DNA from: an uncultured Lachnospiraceae bacterium | Lineage (GTDB): Bacteria > Bacillota > Clostridia > Lachnospirales > Lachnospiraceae | NCBI GenBank assembly: GCA_910589105.1 | Contig: CAJUST010000002.1 | Coordinates: forward strand, 154,970 to 218,969 | Length of the DNA stretch: 64,000 nucleotides | Reading direction: 5' to 3' | In this document: positions 6,822 through 15,330 of the stretch, in pieces | How the letters are laid out: each line of letters starts with the position of its first letter | Position numbering within the stretch: position 1 is the stretch's first letter | Notes under the pieces: model-generated | What the model was told of the DNA's origin: nothing | Seen by the model: the letters and a program-made list of their open reading frames with translations, nothing else | The model's database searches: none | Position numbers and translations under genes: made by a program

Positions 6822-9141
6822 AATAAGAATACTTGCATATGCGTTAGGCGTGAGCATGGCAATTTCCGGCGTAATAAAACTTCTAGGCGCCGGGGCGCCG
6901 TATGGGACGTGGGATATATCGTTTTTAGAACTGGTAGATGGGGATTTTCAAAATAGCGCTTCTTTTGCCAGATATATTTCTTGCCGTCTGGAAGATTTTT
7001 TGTACATGGCTTGTGGAGATTATGTCGGCGGGTACGGGAATTTTGTATATCAGGATACGGTATATTCGGGCTATCAGGAAACGGGGATGTTAGAATATTT
7101 TGCCGAGGCCGAAGAAAACGAGGCAGTTTATGAAGGGGGCATATCCGACCGTCAAACGCAGAATGTGGAGGAGAACGGGCTGTCTAAGACAGAGAAAGAG
7201 AAGATCGCAAAAAATTACCATAACAACATAAAAGACGACAAAAACCTTTTGTACTGCATTTCTTATCAGGGAAAAGAGCTTTATTCGAATATGGATGAAA
7301 ATGAGTGGGAGGGAGGGTTAGACAAACTTCCTTCGGGCTATAATTTTGCGCTTCAGTTTGACGGCGAAAAAGCGAAAGTTTTAAAAGGCGGGAGAGAGGT
7401 GGATATTTACGGAGATGGCATTTACCATGAAGAAAACGACTGGAAAATTCCGGGCTATACGAATCTTCCTGTAAAAGAAAAATGGAAAGAGGCAGAGATA
7501 ATCCTGTTTGCGGCAAAAGAACCGCTTTTATATACAGCAAACATTTATTGGGAAGACGGCTGGGCGTCCAACAATGAAACGTATGCGTTGTTCCAAGAAT
7601 TTTTAAGCGCAAGGAAACAGTTTATGGAAGGCATTGCGTATAGCGTTGCAGGAATGGTTTTGCTTTTCTTTTATTTGATTAAGAAAAAAGAAAAACGGGA
7701 AGCCGGAAAGTTTATTGCAAACTATACAAGACGCATTTGGTTTGAGTGGAAAGCGCTTCTTTTTCTATTTGTGACAGTTGGCTGTTGTGTAATTTGTTTT
7801 GGGCGGAATGAGGAACTTGGGTTTTATGCGCAAGAAATGGCGGCGGAATTAGAATTGGGCGGCATTTCGTATAAAACATATGTTTTTTCCATGGCAGAAT
7901 GGCTGTTTTCCAGAATGCAGGGAAATATTGCATTTGCGCTGTCTGTCTTTTGGGCATGGCATATCTTTATTTGTGATTTGCGTTATAATAAAGGCAGTTA
8001 TAAAAACGGCTGGATAGGAAAAACAGCCGCGCTTTTAGAAGTAAAATCTTTACAGATGCCTTTTGCCAGACGTTTGGTAAAGCGGACATATGTCTGTTTC
8101 TATTTGACTTTGGCTTTATGCTTGCTGCTGTTCGCCTTGTTTCTTTGGACTTTGATCTTTGGCTGTCCGATCCAATATGTGGATTCCGGCGGGTGGATCG
8201 ACACGGCAGGGGGAAACATTTGGATAACATTGCCGCTGTTTGCAGGAACTGCGTTAGCGGTTGCGCTTTTGTTAGCGGAATGCCGGTATTTGAAGAAATG
8301 TAAACAGATGGCGGCAGATTTGGATCTTTTGTCAGAACGCATTTCAGGCATCCGTCAGGGATCGTATACGCCTTCGGCATTTGAGGAAGATTCCGATATC
8401 CGTAAGATGGCAGAAGACCTTGACGAAATTAGTTTGGGATTGGAAACCGCAGTCGAAGAACGGATTCGAAGTGAGCGCATGAAAGTGGAGTTAATCGCAA
8501 ATGTGTCCCATGACATTAAAACGCCTTTAACCTCTCTTATCAGTTACATTCAGTTATTGAAGCAGGAGGAGGGGCTTGCAGAACATATTGCGGATTATAT
8601 CCGTATTTTAGATGAAAAATCAGATCGGCTGAAAAATATGGTTCAGGACGTGTTTACAGTCAGTCAGGCTGCGGGCGGACAACTTGAGGTAAATATGGAG
8701 AAATTGGATCTAGGGAAACTTCTGTATCAGACGCTTGCGGATATGGACGAGGTGATCAATAAAAGTCCGGTTACAATAAAAACGGAGATTCCAAATGATC
8801 CGGTAATGGTTCAGGCAGATGGACAGCGAATGTACCGCGTGTTCCAAAATATCATCGGAAATGCGGTAAAGTATTCATTGGCCGGATCACGGGTATACTT
8901 GACACTGAAAGAAGAAGGGGAATTTGCGGCGGCCTGTGTGAAAAATACGTCCAGCCATGAGCTGTTGCATGGTTTGGATTTTACAGAACGGTTTTTCCGT
9001 GGGGATAAAAGCCGCACCGATGGAGGAAGCGGGTTAGGGCTTTCAATAGCGAAAAGTTTTACGGAAGCTTGCGGCGGTGAGTTTTGCCTTGAGACGAATG
9101 CGGATTTGTTTGTAGTGACAGTGCGGGTGAGAAAGGGATAA
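6793..9141 (+). CDS. Membrane sensor histidine kinase
   Basis: A 782-residue kinase partner of the preceding regulator. A first membrane segment near residues 10-32 is followed by about 240 extracytoplasmic residues, a second segment near 278-295, further hydrophobic segments near 320-338 and 370-395, then 420-455 and 470-490. The transmitter has the H-box with His573 (VSHDIKTPLTSL), the N-box QNIIGNAVKYS, an F-box FTERFFRGDKSR and the G2 box GGSGLGLSIAK. The multi-segment sensor region differs from simple two-segment kinases and its signal is unknown. The only start before the first membrane segment is TTG 6793, inside the regulator gene, so translation is probably coupled to it; the start is the least certain part of the call. 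Confidence 0.9.
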   Translation: MATKWKKLNKIRILAYALGVSMAISGVIKLLGAGAPYGTWDISFLELVDGDFQNSASFARYISCRLEDFLYMACGDYVGGYGNFVYQDTVYSGYQETGMLEYFAEAEENEAVYEGGISDRQTQNVEENGLSKTEKEKIAKNYHNNIKDDKNLLYCISYQGKELYSNMDENEWEGGLDKLPSGYNFALQFDGEKAKVLKGGREVDIYGDGIYHEENDWKIPGYTNLPVKEKWKEAEIILFAAKEPLLYTANIYWEDGWASNNETYALFQEFLSARKQFMEGIAYSVAGMVLLFFYLIKKKEKREAGKFIANYTRRIWFEWKALLFLFVTVGCCVICFGRNEELGFYAQEMAAELELGGISYKTYVFSMAEWLFSRMQGNIAFALSVFWAWHIFICDLRYNKGSYKNGWIGKTAALLEVKSLQMPFARRLVKRTYVCFYLTLALCLLLFALFLWTLIFGCPIQYVDSGGWIDTAGGNIWITLPLFAGTALAVALLLAECRYLKKCKQMAADLDLLSERISGIRQGSYTPSAFEEDSDIRKMAEDLDEISLGLETAVEERIRSERMKVELIANVSHDIKTPLTSLISYIQLLKQEEGLAEHIADYIRILDEKSDRLKNMVQDVFTVSQAAGGQLEVNMEKLDLGKLLYQTLADMDEVINKSPVTIKTEIPNDPVMVQADGQRMYRVFQNIIGNAVKYSLAGSRVYLTLKEEGEFAAACVKNTSSHELLHGLDFTERFFRGDKSRTDGGSGLGLSIAKSFTEACGGEFCLETNADLFVVTVRVRKG

Positions 9142-9152
9142 ACAGAATGTTT

Positions 9153-9254
9153 AGGGCTGTTGCAAAATATACGCTGTATACAGGATATGGAATGAAACCG
9201 GATAGGCCTTGTCCATAGTTTGTTGATAAGCGGTATTTTGCAGCGGTCTTTTTC
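9153..9254 (+). terminator. Long-loop hairpin with T-run after the histidine kinase gene
   Basis: Arm 9153-9169 (agggctgttgcaaaata) pairs along its whole 17 bases with 9234-9250 (tattttgcagcggtctt), counting G-U wobbles, and a T-run follows. The loop is 64 bases and holds a further small stem (ggata with tgtcc). It may terminate the two-component operon. The large loop and the terminal sequence also resemble a decayed small mobile element, which I cannot prove. Confidence 0.45.
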
Positions 9255-9292
9255 TATGGTTACAAGTTTTAAAATACAGGAGGTAAAATGTA

Positions 9293-9355
9293 ATGTTCTT
9301 TCCAGCGGCAATCGAAGGTTTCGCATCAGCGCTTTTGGCCAGTCATGTTTGGTGA
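9293..9355 (+). CDS. Possible 20-residue peptide, unknown
   Basis: An ATG at 9293 stands nine bases after a perfect aggagg, and opens a 20-codon frame for a mostly hydrophobic peptide (MFFPAAIEGFASALLASHVW). An ATG four bases before it is followed at once by a stop. Nothing else supports it; the Shine-Dalgarno may be a relic of a lost gene. Confidence 0.2.
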   Translation: MFFPAAIEGFASALLASHVW

Positions 9356-9390
9356 AATGGAAGGATTGTTGTTATCCGCATGAGATTTAT

Positions 9391-9419
9391 TTGCAAAATG
9401 AAGGCGTAAATGGTATTAT
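9391..9419 (+). promoter_or_regulatory. Sigma-A type promoter of the LRR/VWA/MoxR/ABC cassette
   Basis: TTGCAA (9391-9396), exactly 17 bases, TATTAT (9414-9419). The predicted start near 9426 leaves a leader of about 94 bases before the first gene. Confidence 0.65.
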
Positions 9420-9519
9420 TTTGTGTAATAAGAGGATCAAATGCCAGTTGGCTTTCAGGTGATGTTGTTTTATGCCGTCATCTGCGGCAGGAAGGTTGAC
9501 AGAACGGGAGGGGTTTTGT

Positions 9520-10506
9520 ATGGAACACATTCAGGCTTGCCGTATGCTTTGGCAGGAGCGGGAGAACGGCGGGGCGTGTCTGTATCGTTTGTATGGAGCT
9601 TCTCCGCAGATATGCCTGCCGTCACAGATTGCGGGGCGTCCCCTAGTGGAAGTCGCTCCGTATTGTTTTGCAAAAAATCCGCATATGCCACCGCCCCCTA
9701 AAATTAAAGAGACGATCGTGGGGGAAAAACAGGAAGTTTTCTTTTTAAAGGAATTATGCGGGACGGCAGTGGAGGAAGTGATTTTTCCGGATTCAGTGAA
9801 AAAAATAGGCGGTTACGCATTCTATAATTGTAAAAACTTGCGAAAAATACAGATGGGTCTGGCTTTGCGGGAAATTGGAAGCGATGCGTTTATGAATACG
9901 ATTTCGTTTCATTCGTTGGAGCTTCGCTGTGGGGCTTTTGAGGAAAGCGGGATACGGCAGATTTTAAGCCGGATTTCTTCGGATATAAGCGTGAAGTTTC
10001 TTACGCAAGACAAGACGCAGGCTCTTTTGTTTTATCCTGAATATTATGAAACGTATGATGAGATAGCTCCGGCGCATTTGTTTGGCAGGCAGATCCGCGG
10101 GGAAGGCTTTCGGGCGAGACAGCGCATCAAGGACGGCTGTGTGGATTTTGACGGATACGACGCCATATTTCCTCAGGCCTGCGTGGAGGAGACAGAACGC
10201 GTTTTAGGGCAGATGGCGCTTGGGCGGCTGAGGTATCCGTGTGGATTACAGGAGAAATGCAAAAACAGGTATCGGGAATATGTCAAAGAGCATATAGGAG
10301 GAATTGCGGCGCGTCTGGTTAGGGAAAAATCTTTGGATACGATACAATTTCTATTGGAAGAAGAATTGCTTTCTTTGGCGGCGTTATCGGAATGCGCGCT
10401 TCTTGCCGCAGAAACAGGCTGGACGCAGGGCGCGGCATATATTTTGCAAATGGCGGCAAGGAAACGGGAGACAAAGAAAAACAGGTACGAATTTGACTTA
10501 GATTAG
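9520..10506 (+). CDS. Leucine-rich repeat (BspA/LRR_5-like) protein, first gene of the VWA-MoxR cassette
   Basis: A 328-residue protein without signal peptide or membrane segment, so probably cytoplasmic. About residues 20-160 show irregular LRR_5 repeats of the BspA type: IAGRPLVEVAPYCFAKN, TAVEEVIFPDSVKKIGGYAFYNC, LRKIQMGLALREIGSDAFMN. The C-terminal half is helical and charged and I do not recognise it. LRR_5 repeats usually bind proteins, so it may be a scaffold or target-recognition subunit for the ATPase complex encoded next. ATG 9520 follows gggagggg; a longer in-frame start at 9472 has no ribosome site. The next gene begins 70 bases on. Confidence 0.75.
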   Translation: MEHIQACRMLWQERENGGACLYRLYGASPQICLPSQIAGRPLVEVAPYCFAKNPHMPPPPKIKETIVGEKQEVFFLKELCGTAVEEVIFPDSVKKIGGYAFYNCKNLRKIQMGLALREIGSDAFMNTISFHSLELRCGAFEESGIRQILSRISSDISVKFLTQDKTQALLFYPEYYETYDEIAPAHLFGRQIRGEGFRARQRIKDGCVDFDGYDAIFPQACVEETERVLGQMALGRLRYPCGLQEKCKNRYREYVKEHIGGIAARLVREKSLDTIQFLLEEELLSLAALSECALLAAETGWTQGAAYILQMAARKRETKKNRYEFDLD

Positions 10507-10576
10507 GCAGGCGGCATTTGATGTTTGGGCAAATTCCATGGAATGAGTTTTGTACACGCGGTTGGGAGGCAGAGTG

Positions 10577-11881
10577 ATGGCGCATAAACAGACGCAGACA
10601 GAATGGGAAGAAGAAATGTCAAAAAAAATCCTGACATTTGTACGGCATGAGCTTTATCTGGATTTACGTTTTATGGAGCCGGCATTGTCGGCGTTTGCAT
10701 ACCGCAGGGCAGACGGGCTTTTGACCCTTGCGTCAAATGGCGTATGCCTGTTTTTTTCTGAGGAGCCGACGCTTCGGATTTTTGAGAAAAACAGCAGATT
10801 TTTAAACCGCGTGTATTTGCACAGCGCGCTTCACTGCCTGTTCCGCCATCTTTGGCAGACAGGCGGCCGCAACTTAAGCCTGTTTTATCTTGCGTGTGAC
10901 ATTGCGGTGGAATTTACGATTGATTCATTGGAAAAAGAAAGCGTGAAACGCGCGTTAAGCTGGCTTAGGCTTGATGTTTACAACAGTTTAAAATCCCAAA
11001 ATACAGCAGTTTCCGCCGCCACTGTATACCGTTTTCTTCAAACCTGCAGCCAAGAAAAAATAGAAGCGTTAAAAAAGGAATTTTATACGGACGATCACAG
11101 GTTTTGGCCAAAAGAAAACGAAATGCAGACGCCATGTGTGATAGAAGCAAGGAAAAATTGGGATAAAATCGCGCGTCAGACGTCTTTGGAGAAAAAACGG
11201 AAAGGAGAGGACGCCGGCGATGGAGAAAAAGTATTTTCTGCGCAGATACGGGCAGGCGCCCAGAGGAGAAGTTATCGCAAGTTTCTCCGGAAATTTGCCG
11301 TTCTTTTGGAGGAAACGCAGTTGGACTTAGATGAATTTGATTTGGGCAGCTATTCTTACGGACTTCGTTTATATGGGAACCTTCCGTTCGTGGAGCCGTT
11401 AGAGACAAAAGAGACGCATAAGATTCGGGAATTTGTCGTTGTGATTGATACAAGCGATTCGACAAGCGGAGCGTTAGTGGAAGGGTTTTTGAAAGAAACG
11501 TATTCCATATTGACAGAGAGCCATAGTTTTTCTGGCCGTTTTACGATACGGATTCTGCAATGTGACGATAAAGTCAGGACGGACGATACGGTCCATAACC
11601 AAAAAGAACTGGCGCAGTGGATGGAAACAATGCAGATTACAGGCGGCGGCGGAACAAATTTTTGTCCGGCGTTTGCATATATCAATGAGCTGGCGGCCAA
11701 AGGAGCAGGCAGGCTGCCGGACGGGTTATTGTATTTTACGGACGGAAAGGGAATTTATCCGAAAACGAAACCAAAATACCGGACGGCGTTTTTGTATTTA
11801 GACGAGTATGACGACGCGGCGGCGCCGCCATGGGCAATGCGTCTGAAATTAAATATGGAGGAATTTCTGAATGAACATTAA
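10577..11881 (+). CDS. VWA-like domain protein with degenerate metallopeptidase-like N-terminus (DUF2201 type)
   Basis: A 434-residue cytoplasmic protein of the kind encoded beside MoxR-type AAA ATPases. The N-terminal domain has the place of a zinc-peptidase helix, VYLHSALHCLFRHL, but the usual HExxH reads H82-S-A-L-H86, so the catalytic Glu is gone; CDIAVE follows where members have an (A/C)xDxxVN element. The C-terminal domain (about 280-434) is von Willebrand A-like: FVVVIDTSDSTSG gives a DxSxS metal site at D291, S293 and S295, followed by TGGGGTNFCPAF and LPDGLLYFTDG. MoxR/VWA pairs act as chaperones that insert metals or remodel partners; the target here is unknown. ATG 10577 has gggagg upstream. 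The next gene overlaps by 11 bases. Confidence 0.82.
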   Translation: MAHKQTQTEWEEEMSKKILTFVRHELYLDLRFMEPALSAFAYRRADGLLTLASNGVCLFFSEEPTLRIFEKNSRFLNRVYLHSALHCLFRHLWQTGGRNLSLFYLACDIAVEFTIDSLEKESVKRALSWLRLDVYNSLKSQNTAVSAATVYRFLQTCSQEKIEALKKEFYTDDHRFWPKENEMQTPCVIEARKNWDKIARQTSLEKKRKGEDAGDGEKVFSAQIRAGAQRRSYRKFLRKFAVLLEETQLDLDEFDLGSYSYGLRLYGNLPFVEPLETKETHKIREFVVVIDTSDSTSGALVEGFLKETYSILTESHSFSGRFTIRILQCDDKVRTDDTVHNQKELAQWMETMQITGGGGTNFCPAFAYINELAAKGAGRLPDGLLYFTDGKGIYPKTKPKYRTAFLYLDEYDDAAAPPWAMRLKLNMEEFLNEH

Positions 11882-13364
11882 AGAGGCAAAAGAAGAATTG
11901 AAACATACAGCAGACGCTTATTTAGCAAAAGATGAGCTGGGGGAATACCGGATTCCCCGTATCCGTCAGCGTCCCGTTTTTTTAATCGGCCCGCCGGGGA
12001 TTGGGAAAACGCAGATTATGGAACAGGTGGCAAAAGAATGCAGAATTGGGCTTGTTTCCTATACGATTACGCATCATACGCGGCAGAGCGCCGTCGGGCT
12101 TCCGTATATCCGTGAAAAGACCTTTCAGGGGAAGGATTTTTCTGTTACGGAATATACGATGAGCGAAATTCTTGCAAGCATTTATCAGTATATGGAAGAC
12201 ACAGGGCTAAAGGAAGGGATTTTATTTATTGATGAAATCAACTGCGTTTCGGAAACGCTTGCGCCGACCATGCTTCAGTTTTTGCAGCGCAAAACATTTG
12301 GGAACCAAGCGGTTCCGGAAGGGTGGCTGATTATAGCGGCGGGCAATCCGCCGGAGTATAATAAATCGGTGCGTGAATTTGATATGGCGACATTAGATCG
12401 CGCGCGCTGCATTACGGTGGAAGCGGATTACCGCGTTTGGAAAGAATATGCGAAAAGCAGGAAGATACATGGCGCGCTGATGAGTTATTTAGAAATCCGG
12501 CAGAATAATTTTTACCGTGTGGAAGCGGACGTGGACGGGATACAATATGTGACGGCAAGGGGGTGGGAGGATTTTTCCCATCTTTTATATGCGTATGAAG
12601 AAAAACAATTACCGGTATCAGATGAAGTTGTCTATGAATATCTGCATCACAGAGAGGTGGCGGAGGACGTTGCGGCTTATCTGGATTTGTACCGGAAATA
12701 TCAAGACGATTATGGAATTGGGGAAATCCTTAGAGGGAAAGTCAAACCTTCTGTGTTTGTAAGGATTAAAGGCGCAGCGTTTGACGAGCGCCTAAGTGTG
12801 GTAAATCTGCTTTTGGACGGTCTGGCGGCATATTTTCGGGCTGTTTTTTTGGAGCGGCGTCTGACCGACGGCTTTTTTGATTTTTTAAAGTCTTACCGTG
12901 TGGGTATGCAGCAGGGTGGCGAGCCGCTTTTGGAATATGAATCCCGTCTTTGCAAAATAGAGGAGACATTTCAGAAAGAAGATCGGGAGGGATTTTTGGA
13001 CAGGGAAGGGCGGTTCCTGAAAAAACGTTTGATTTCCCTGTTAAAAAAAGGAAAACCAACGCAGGAAAATCTGTCTGAAAAAGAGGCGTTTGACTTTGCA
13101 AGAAACTGTTTTGAAGGGCAGAAAGGGAAACTGATACAGGCAGAAACGCAAGCGGCGCAGGCGTTAGAGTATGCGTTTGATTTTATGGAAGAAGCGTTTG
13201 GACAGGGGGAAGAACTGGTGGTGTTTGTTACGGAGCTTTCAGTCAGCAGGGAAGCGGCGGCGTTTTTGTCTGAGAATGTTTGTGAGCGGTATCTGGTGTA
13301 TAACAGGCAGCTTTTAATTGGGAGCAGAAAACAGGAGCTGTTGTCAGAAATCCGCAGAGAGTGA
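11871..13364 (+). CDS. MoxR-type AAA+ ATPase
   Basis: A 497-residue AAA+ ATPase. Walker A is GPPGIGKT (40-47), Walker B ILFIDEIN with Asp121-Glu122, sensor-1 is in WLIIAAGNPPEYN, and MATLDRARCITVEADYRVW provides the arginine region typical of MoxR proteins. The C-terminal ~200 residues are helical and not recognised. Translation starts at ATG 11871 inside the last codons of the VWA gene, so the two products are made in step and very likely form a complex, as in RavA-ViaA or NorQ-NorD. No substrate gene such as a dehydrogenase or oxidase lies next to it, so the client must be elsewhere or one of the cassette proteins. Confidence 0.85.
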   Translation: MNIKEAKEELKHTADAYLAKDELGEYRIPRIRQRPVFLIGPPGIGKTQIMEQVAKECRIGLVSYTITHHTRQSAVGLPYIREKTFQGKDFSVTEYTMSEILASIYQYMEDTGLKEGILFIDEINCVSETLAPTMLQFLQRKTFGNQAVPEGWLIIAAGNPPEYNKSVREFDMATLDRARCITVEADYRVWKEYAKSRKIHGALMSYLEIRQNNFYRVEADVDGIQYVTARGWEDFSHLLYAYEEKQLPVSDEVVYEYLHHREVAEDVAAYLDLYRKYQDDYGIGEILRGKVKPSVFVRIKGAAFDERLSVVNLLLDGLAAYFRAVFLERRLTDGFFDFLKSYRVGMQQGGEPLLEYESRLCKIEETFQKEDREGFLDREGRFLKKRLISLLKKGKPTQENLSEKEAFDFARNCFEGQKGKLIQAETQAAQALEYAFDFMEEAFGQGEELVVFVTELSVSREAAAFLSENVCERYLVYNRQLLIGSRKQELLSEIRRE

Positions 13365-13417
13365 GAAATATGGTTATTTAATGGAATTGTTTTATGAATA
13401 GAAAGGAAATGGAAGTT

Positions 13418-15115
13418 ATGAAAAGAGCAGAAGATTTAAGGGAACTTTTGGGAAGGATAGACCGCAGGGGGTATCCGGCTTATAAGGATACGGCGGGCAG
13501 GTATCAGTTTCAGAAGTATACGCTGTCGATTGATCATGTTCAGGGAGATCCGTTTGCCGCGCCTTCAAAGGTAAGTGTGGCTGTCAGCGGCGATAAGTCG
13601 GGATTTTCAGAAGAATGCTATTGCAATGCGTGGAGGAAGGCGGCCATTCAAGATATGCTGATTAGGCGTTTTTATGAAAAGGCGGGTTCCTTTTCTTTTC
13701 AGGCGAAGGGGTCGGGAAAAAGCGGAATGATTGCTGTCAGCCGTCCGTCCCAGAAAGTTTTGGAACGGAGCGCCTGCCAGATAAACGGTAAAAATGGGGA
13801 GATTGTGTTCCGGCTGGAAATTGGTTTTCCGGCAAATGGAAGGACGGTTAATTCAAGGGAGCTGGAAAAGATATTATTCCGGTTTTTGCCGGAATGTGTG
13901 GAAGGGGCTTTGTTTGCCAAGGCGTATCAGAAAAAACAGGTGGATAGCGTGATTGCCTTGGCAGATGACCAGCAGTTTATCCGTGAGGAGTTGAAGAAAC
14001 GGAATTTAGCGGCGTTTGTAGCAAATGGCGCAATACTGCCGCGGGCGTCGGGAGTGTCGGATAAGCCGATGAAAGGGGCGGTGAAGTTTATGGCTCCGCC
14101 GACGATGGAAGTTTCTATGAAGCTTCCGCATAAAGGGGAAATTTTAGGCATGGGGATTCGTCAGGGCATTACGCTTGTCGTCGGGGGCGGATATCATGGA
14201 AAATCTACGTTATTAAAAGCCTTAGAAGCCGGCGTGTATAATCATATTTCCGGAGATGGGCGAGAATATGTGGTGACAAATGACACGGCGGTGAAAATCC
14301 GGGCAGAGGACGGGCGAAGCGTGAAAAAGACGGATATTTCAATGTTTATCGGGACATTGCCGAATGGAAAGGATACGAAAGCGTTTTCGACGGAGGATGC
14401 GAGCGGGAGCACGTCTCAGGCGGCGAATATGGTGGAAGCGATGGAAGCGGGCGCGGAGGTGTTTTTAATTGATGAGGACACGTCGGCTACGAATTTTATG
14501 ATCCGTGACGACTTAATGCAACGGGTGGTGCATCGGGATTCTGAGCCGATTACGCCGTTTATTGACCGCGTAAAGGAGCTGTATGGGCAATTTGGGATTT
14601 CAACGATTTTAGTGGCGGGAAGTTGTGGATCTTACTTCCATAAGGCAGATACAGTCATTCAGATGAACCAGTATGCCCCAGTAGACGTGACGGATTTTGC
14701 AAAACAGGAAGCGGCGCAATTTCCGCTTGGAAACGTCCCGCTTCAGGCGGCTGTAAAACCGGACTTTCAGCGGATGCTTTTTTCCCAGAAAAACGGGGGA
14801 AAGGACCGTGACAGAATGAAAGTGAAAACAATGGGGACGGACGCCGTTTCGATTGATCGGGAGACGATTGACTTGCGTTATGTTGAGCAGATAGCAGATA
14901 CGGAACAGGTGGTTATGCTTGGGGCGATTGTGAAATTTATACTGTTAAATCCGGCGCTTGCCAAGAAGACGCTTGTGGAGCTGGTGGATTATATCAGTGA
15001 GACGCTTGAGAAAAAAGGCATGGAAGGGATTTATGGAGGAAGGTATCTTCCGACGGGGCTTGCGCTTCCAAGAAGGCAGGAAATTTTTGCCTGCTTAAAC
15101 CGGTATCGGAAATAA
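13418..15115 (+). CDS. ABC-class ATPase of unknown function (ABC_ATPase family)
   Basis: A 565-residue member of the 'predicted ATPase of the ABC class' family, soluble and without partner permease. The N-terminal ~240 residues include the family opening with YPAYKDTAGRYQF; a P-loop GGGYHGKST begins at residue 256; a signature-like ASGSTSQAANMVEAMEAGA precedes the Walker B VFLIDEDTSATNFMIRD. Members occur across bacteria and archaea and their function is not known to me. I prefer ATG 13418 because agaaagga lies ten bases ahead and the family begins close to it; ATG 13394 and 13409 are possible. It follows the MoxR gene by 53 bases and ends the cassette. Confidence 0.82.
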   Translation: MKRAEDLRELLGRIDRRGYPAYKDTAGRYQFQKYTLSIDHVQGDPFAAPSKVSVAVSGDKSGFSEECYCNAWRKAAIQDMLIRRFYEKAGSFSFQAKGSGKSGMIAVSRPSQKVLERSACQINGKNGEIVFRLEIGFPANGRTVNSRELEKILFRFLPECVEGALFAKAYQKKQVDSVIALADDQQFIREELKKRNLAAFVANGAILPRASGVSDKPMKGAVKFMAPPTMEVSMKLPHKGEILGMGIRQGITLVVGGGYHGKSTLLKALEAGVYNHISGDGREYVVTNDTAVKIRAEDGRSVKKTDISMFIGTLPNGKDTKAFSTEDASGSTSQAANMVEAMEAGAEVFLIDEDTSATNFMIRDDLMQRVVHRDSEPITPFIDRVKELYGQFGISTILVAGSCGSYFHKADTVIQMNQYAPVDVTDFAKQEAAQFPLGNVPLQAAVKPDFQRMLFSQKNGGKDRDRMKVKTMGTDAVSIDRETIDLRYVEQIADTEQVVMLGAIVKFILLNPALAKKTLVELVDYISETLEKKGMEGIYGGRYLPTGLALPRRQEIFACLNRYRK

Positions 15116-15220
15116 GAAAAAGGAAGAAAATTTTCATCTTGCATTTATTCATTAATTCTCCATAACTTCTTGAGAAATTCTTAATTTCGCAAGTTTTTAC
15201 GTATTTTAGAAAAAAATTAT

Positions 15221-15248
15221 TTGAAAAATGGAAGCATTTGTATATAAT
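15221..15248 (+). promoter_or_regulatory. Sigma-A type promoter of mbl
   Basis: TTGAAA (15221-15226), 16 bases, TATAAT (15243-15248) in an AT-rich 215-base intergenic region. The leader is about 75 bases. Confidence 0.7.
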
Positions 15249-15330
15249 AAGAATATATATGCAAAAATAAGATTAAACTCACAGTATGTGTTCAGAATAA
15301 ATTGCAGAAGGATGAAAGGGGAACATTTTA

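Larger units (their letters stand above)
9142..9519. other. 378-base region without a secure gene; holds a long hairpin, a tiny possible ORF and a promoter
   Basis: The stretch separates the two-component system from the LRR/VWA/MoxR/ABC cassette. From left to right it holds a long imperfect hairpin (9153-9250), a 20-codon reading frame with a strong Shine-Dalgarno (9293-9355) and a good promoter (9391-9419) for the cassette. An 80-codon frame at 9220-9462 has no convincing start signal and no recognisable product, so I do not call it. Confidence 0.6.

Noticed and set aside
9220-9462. An 80-codon frame in the gap before the LRR gene
   Set aside because: Its start lacks a Shine-Dalgarno, it runs across the cassette promoter and the translated sequence has no domain character.
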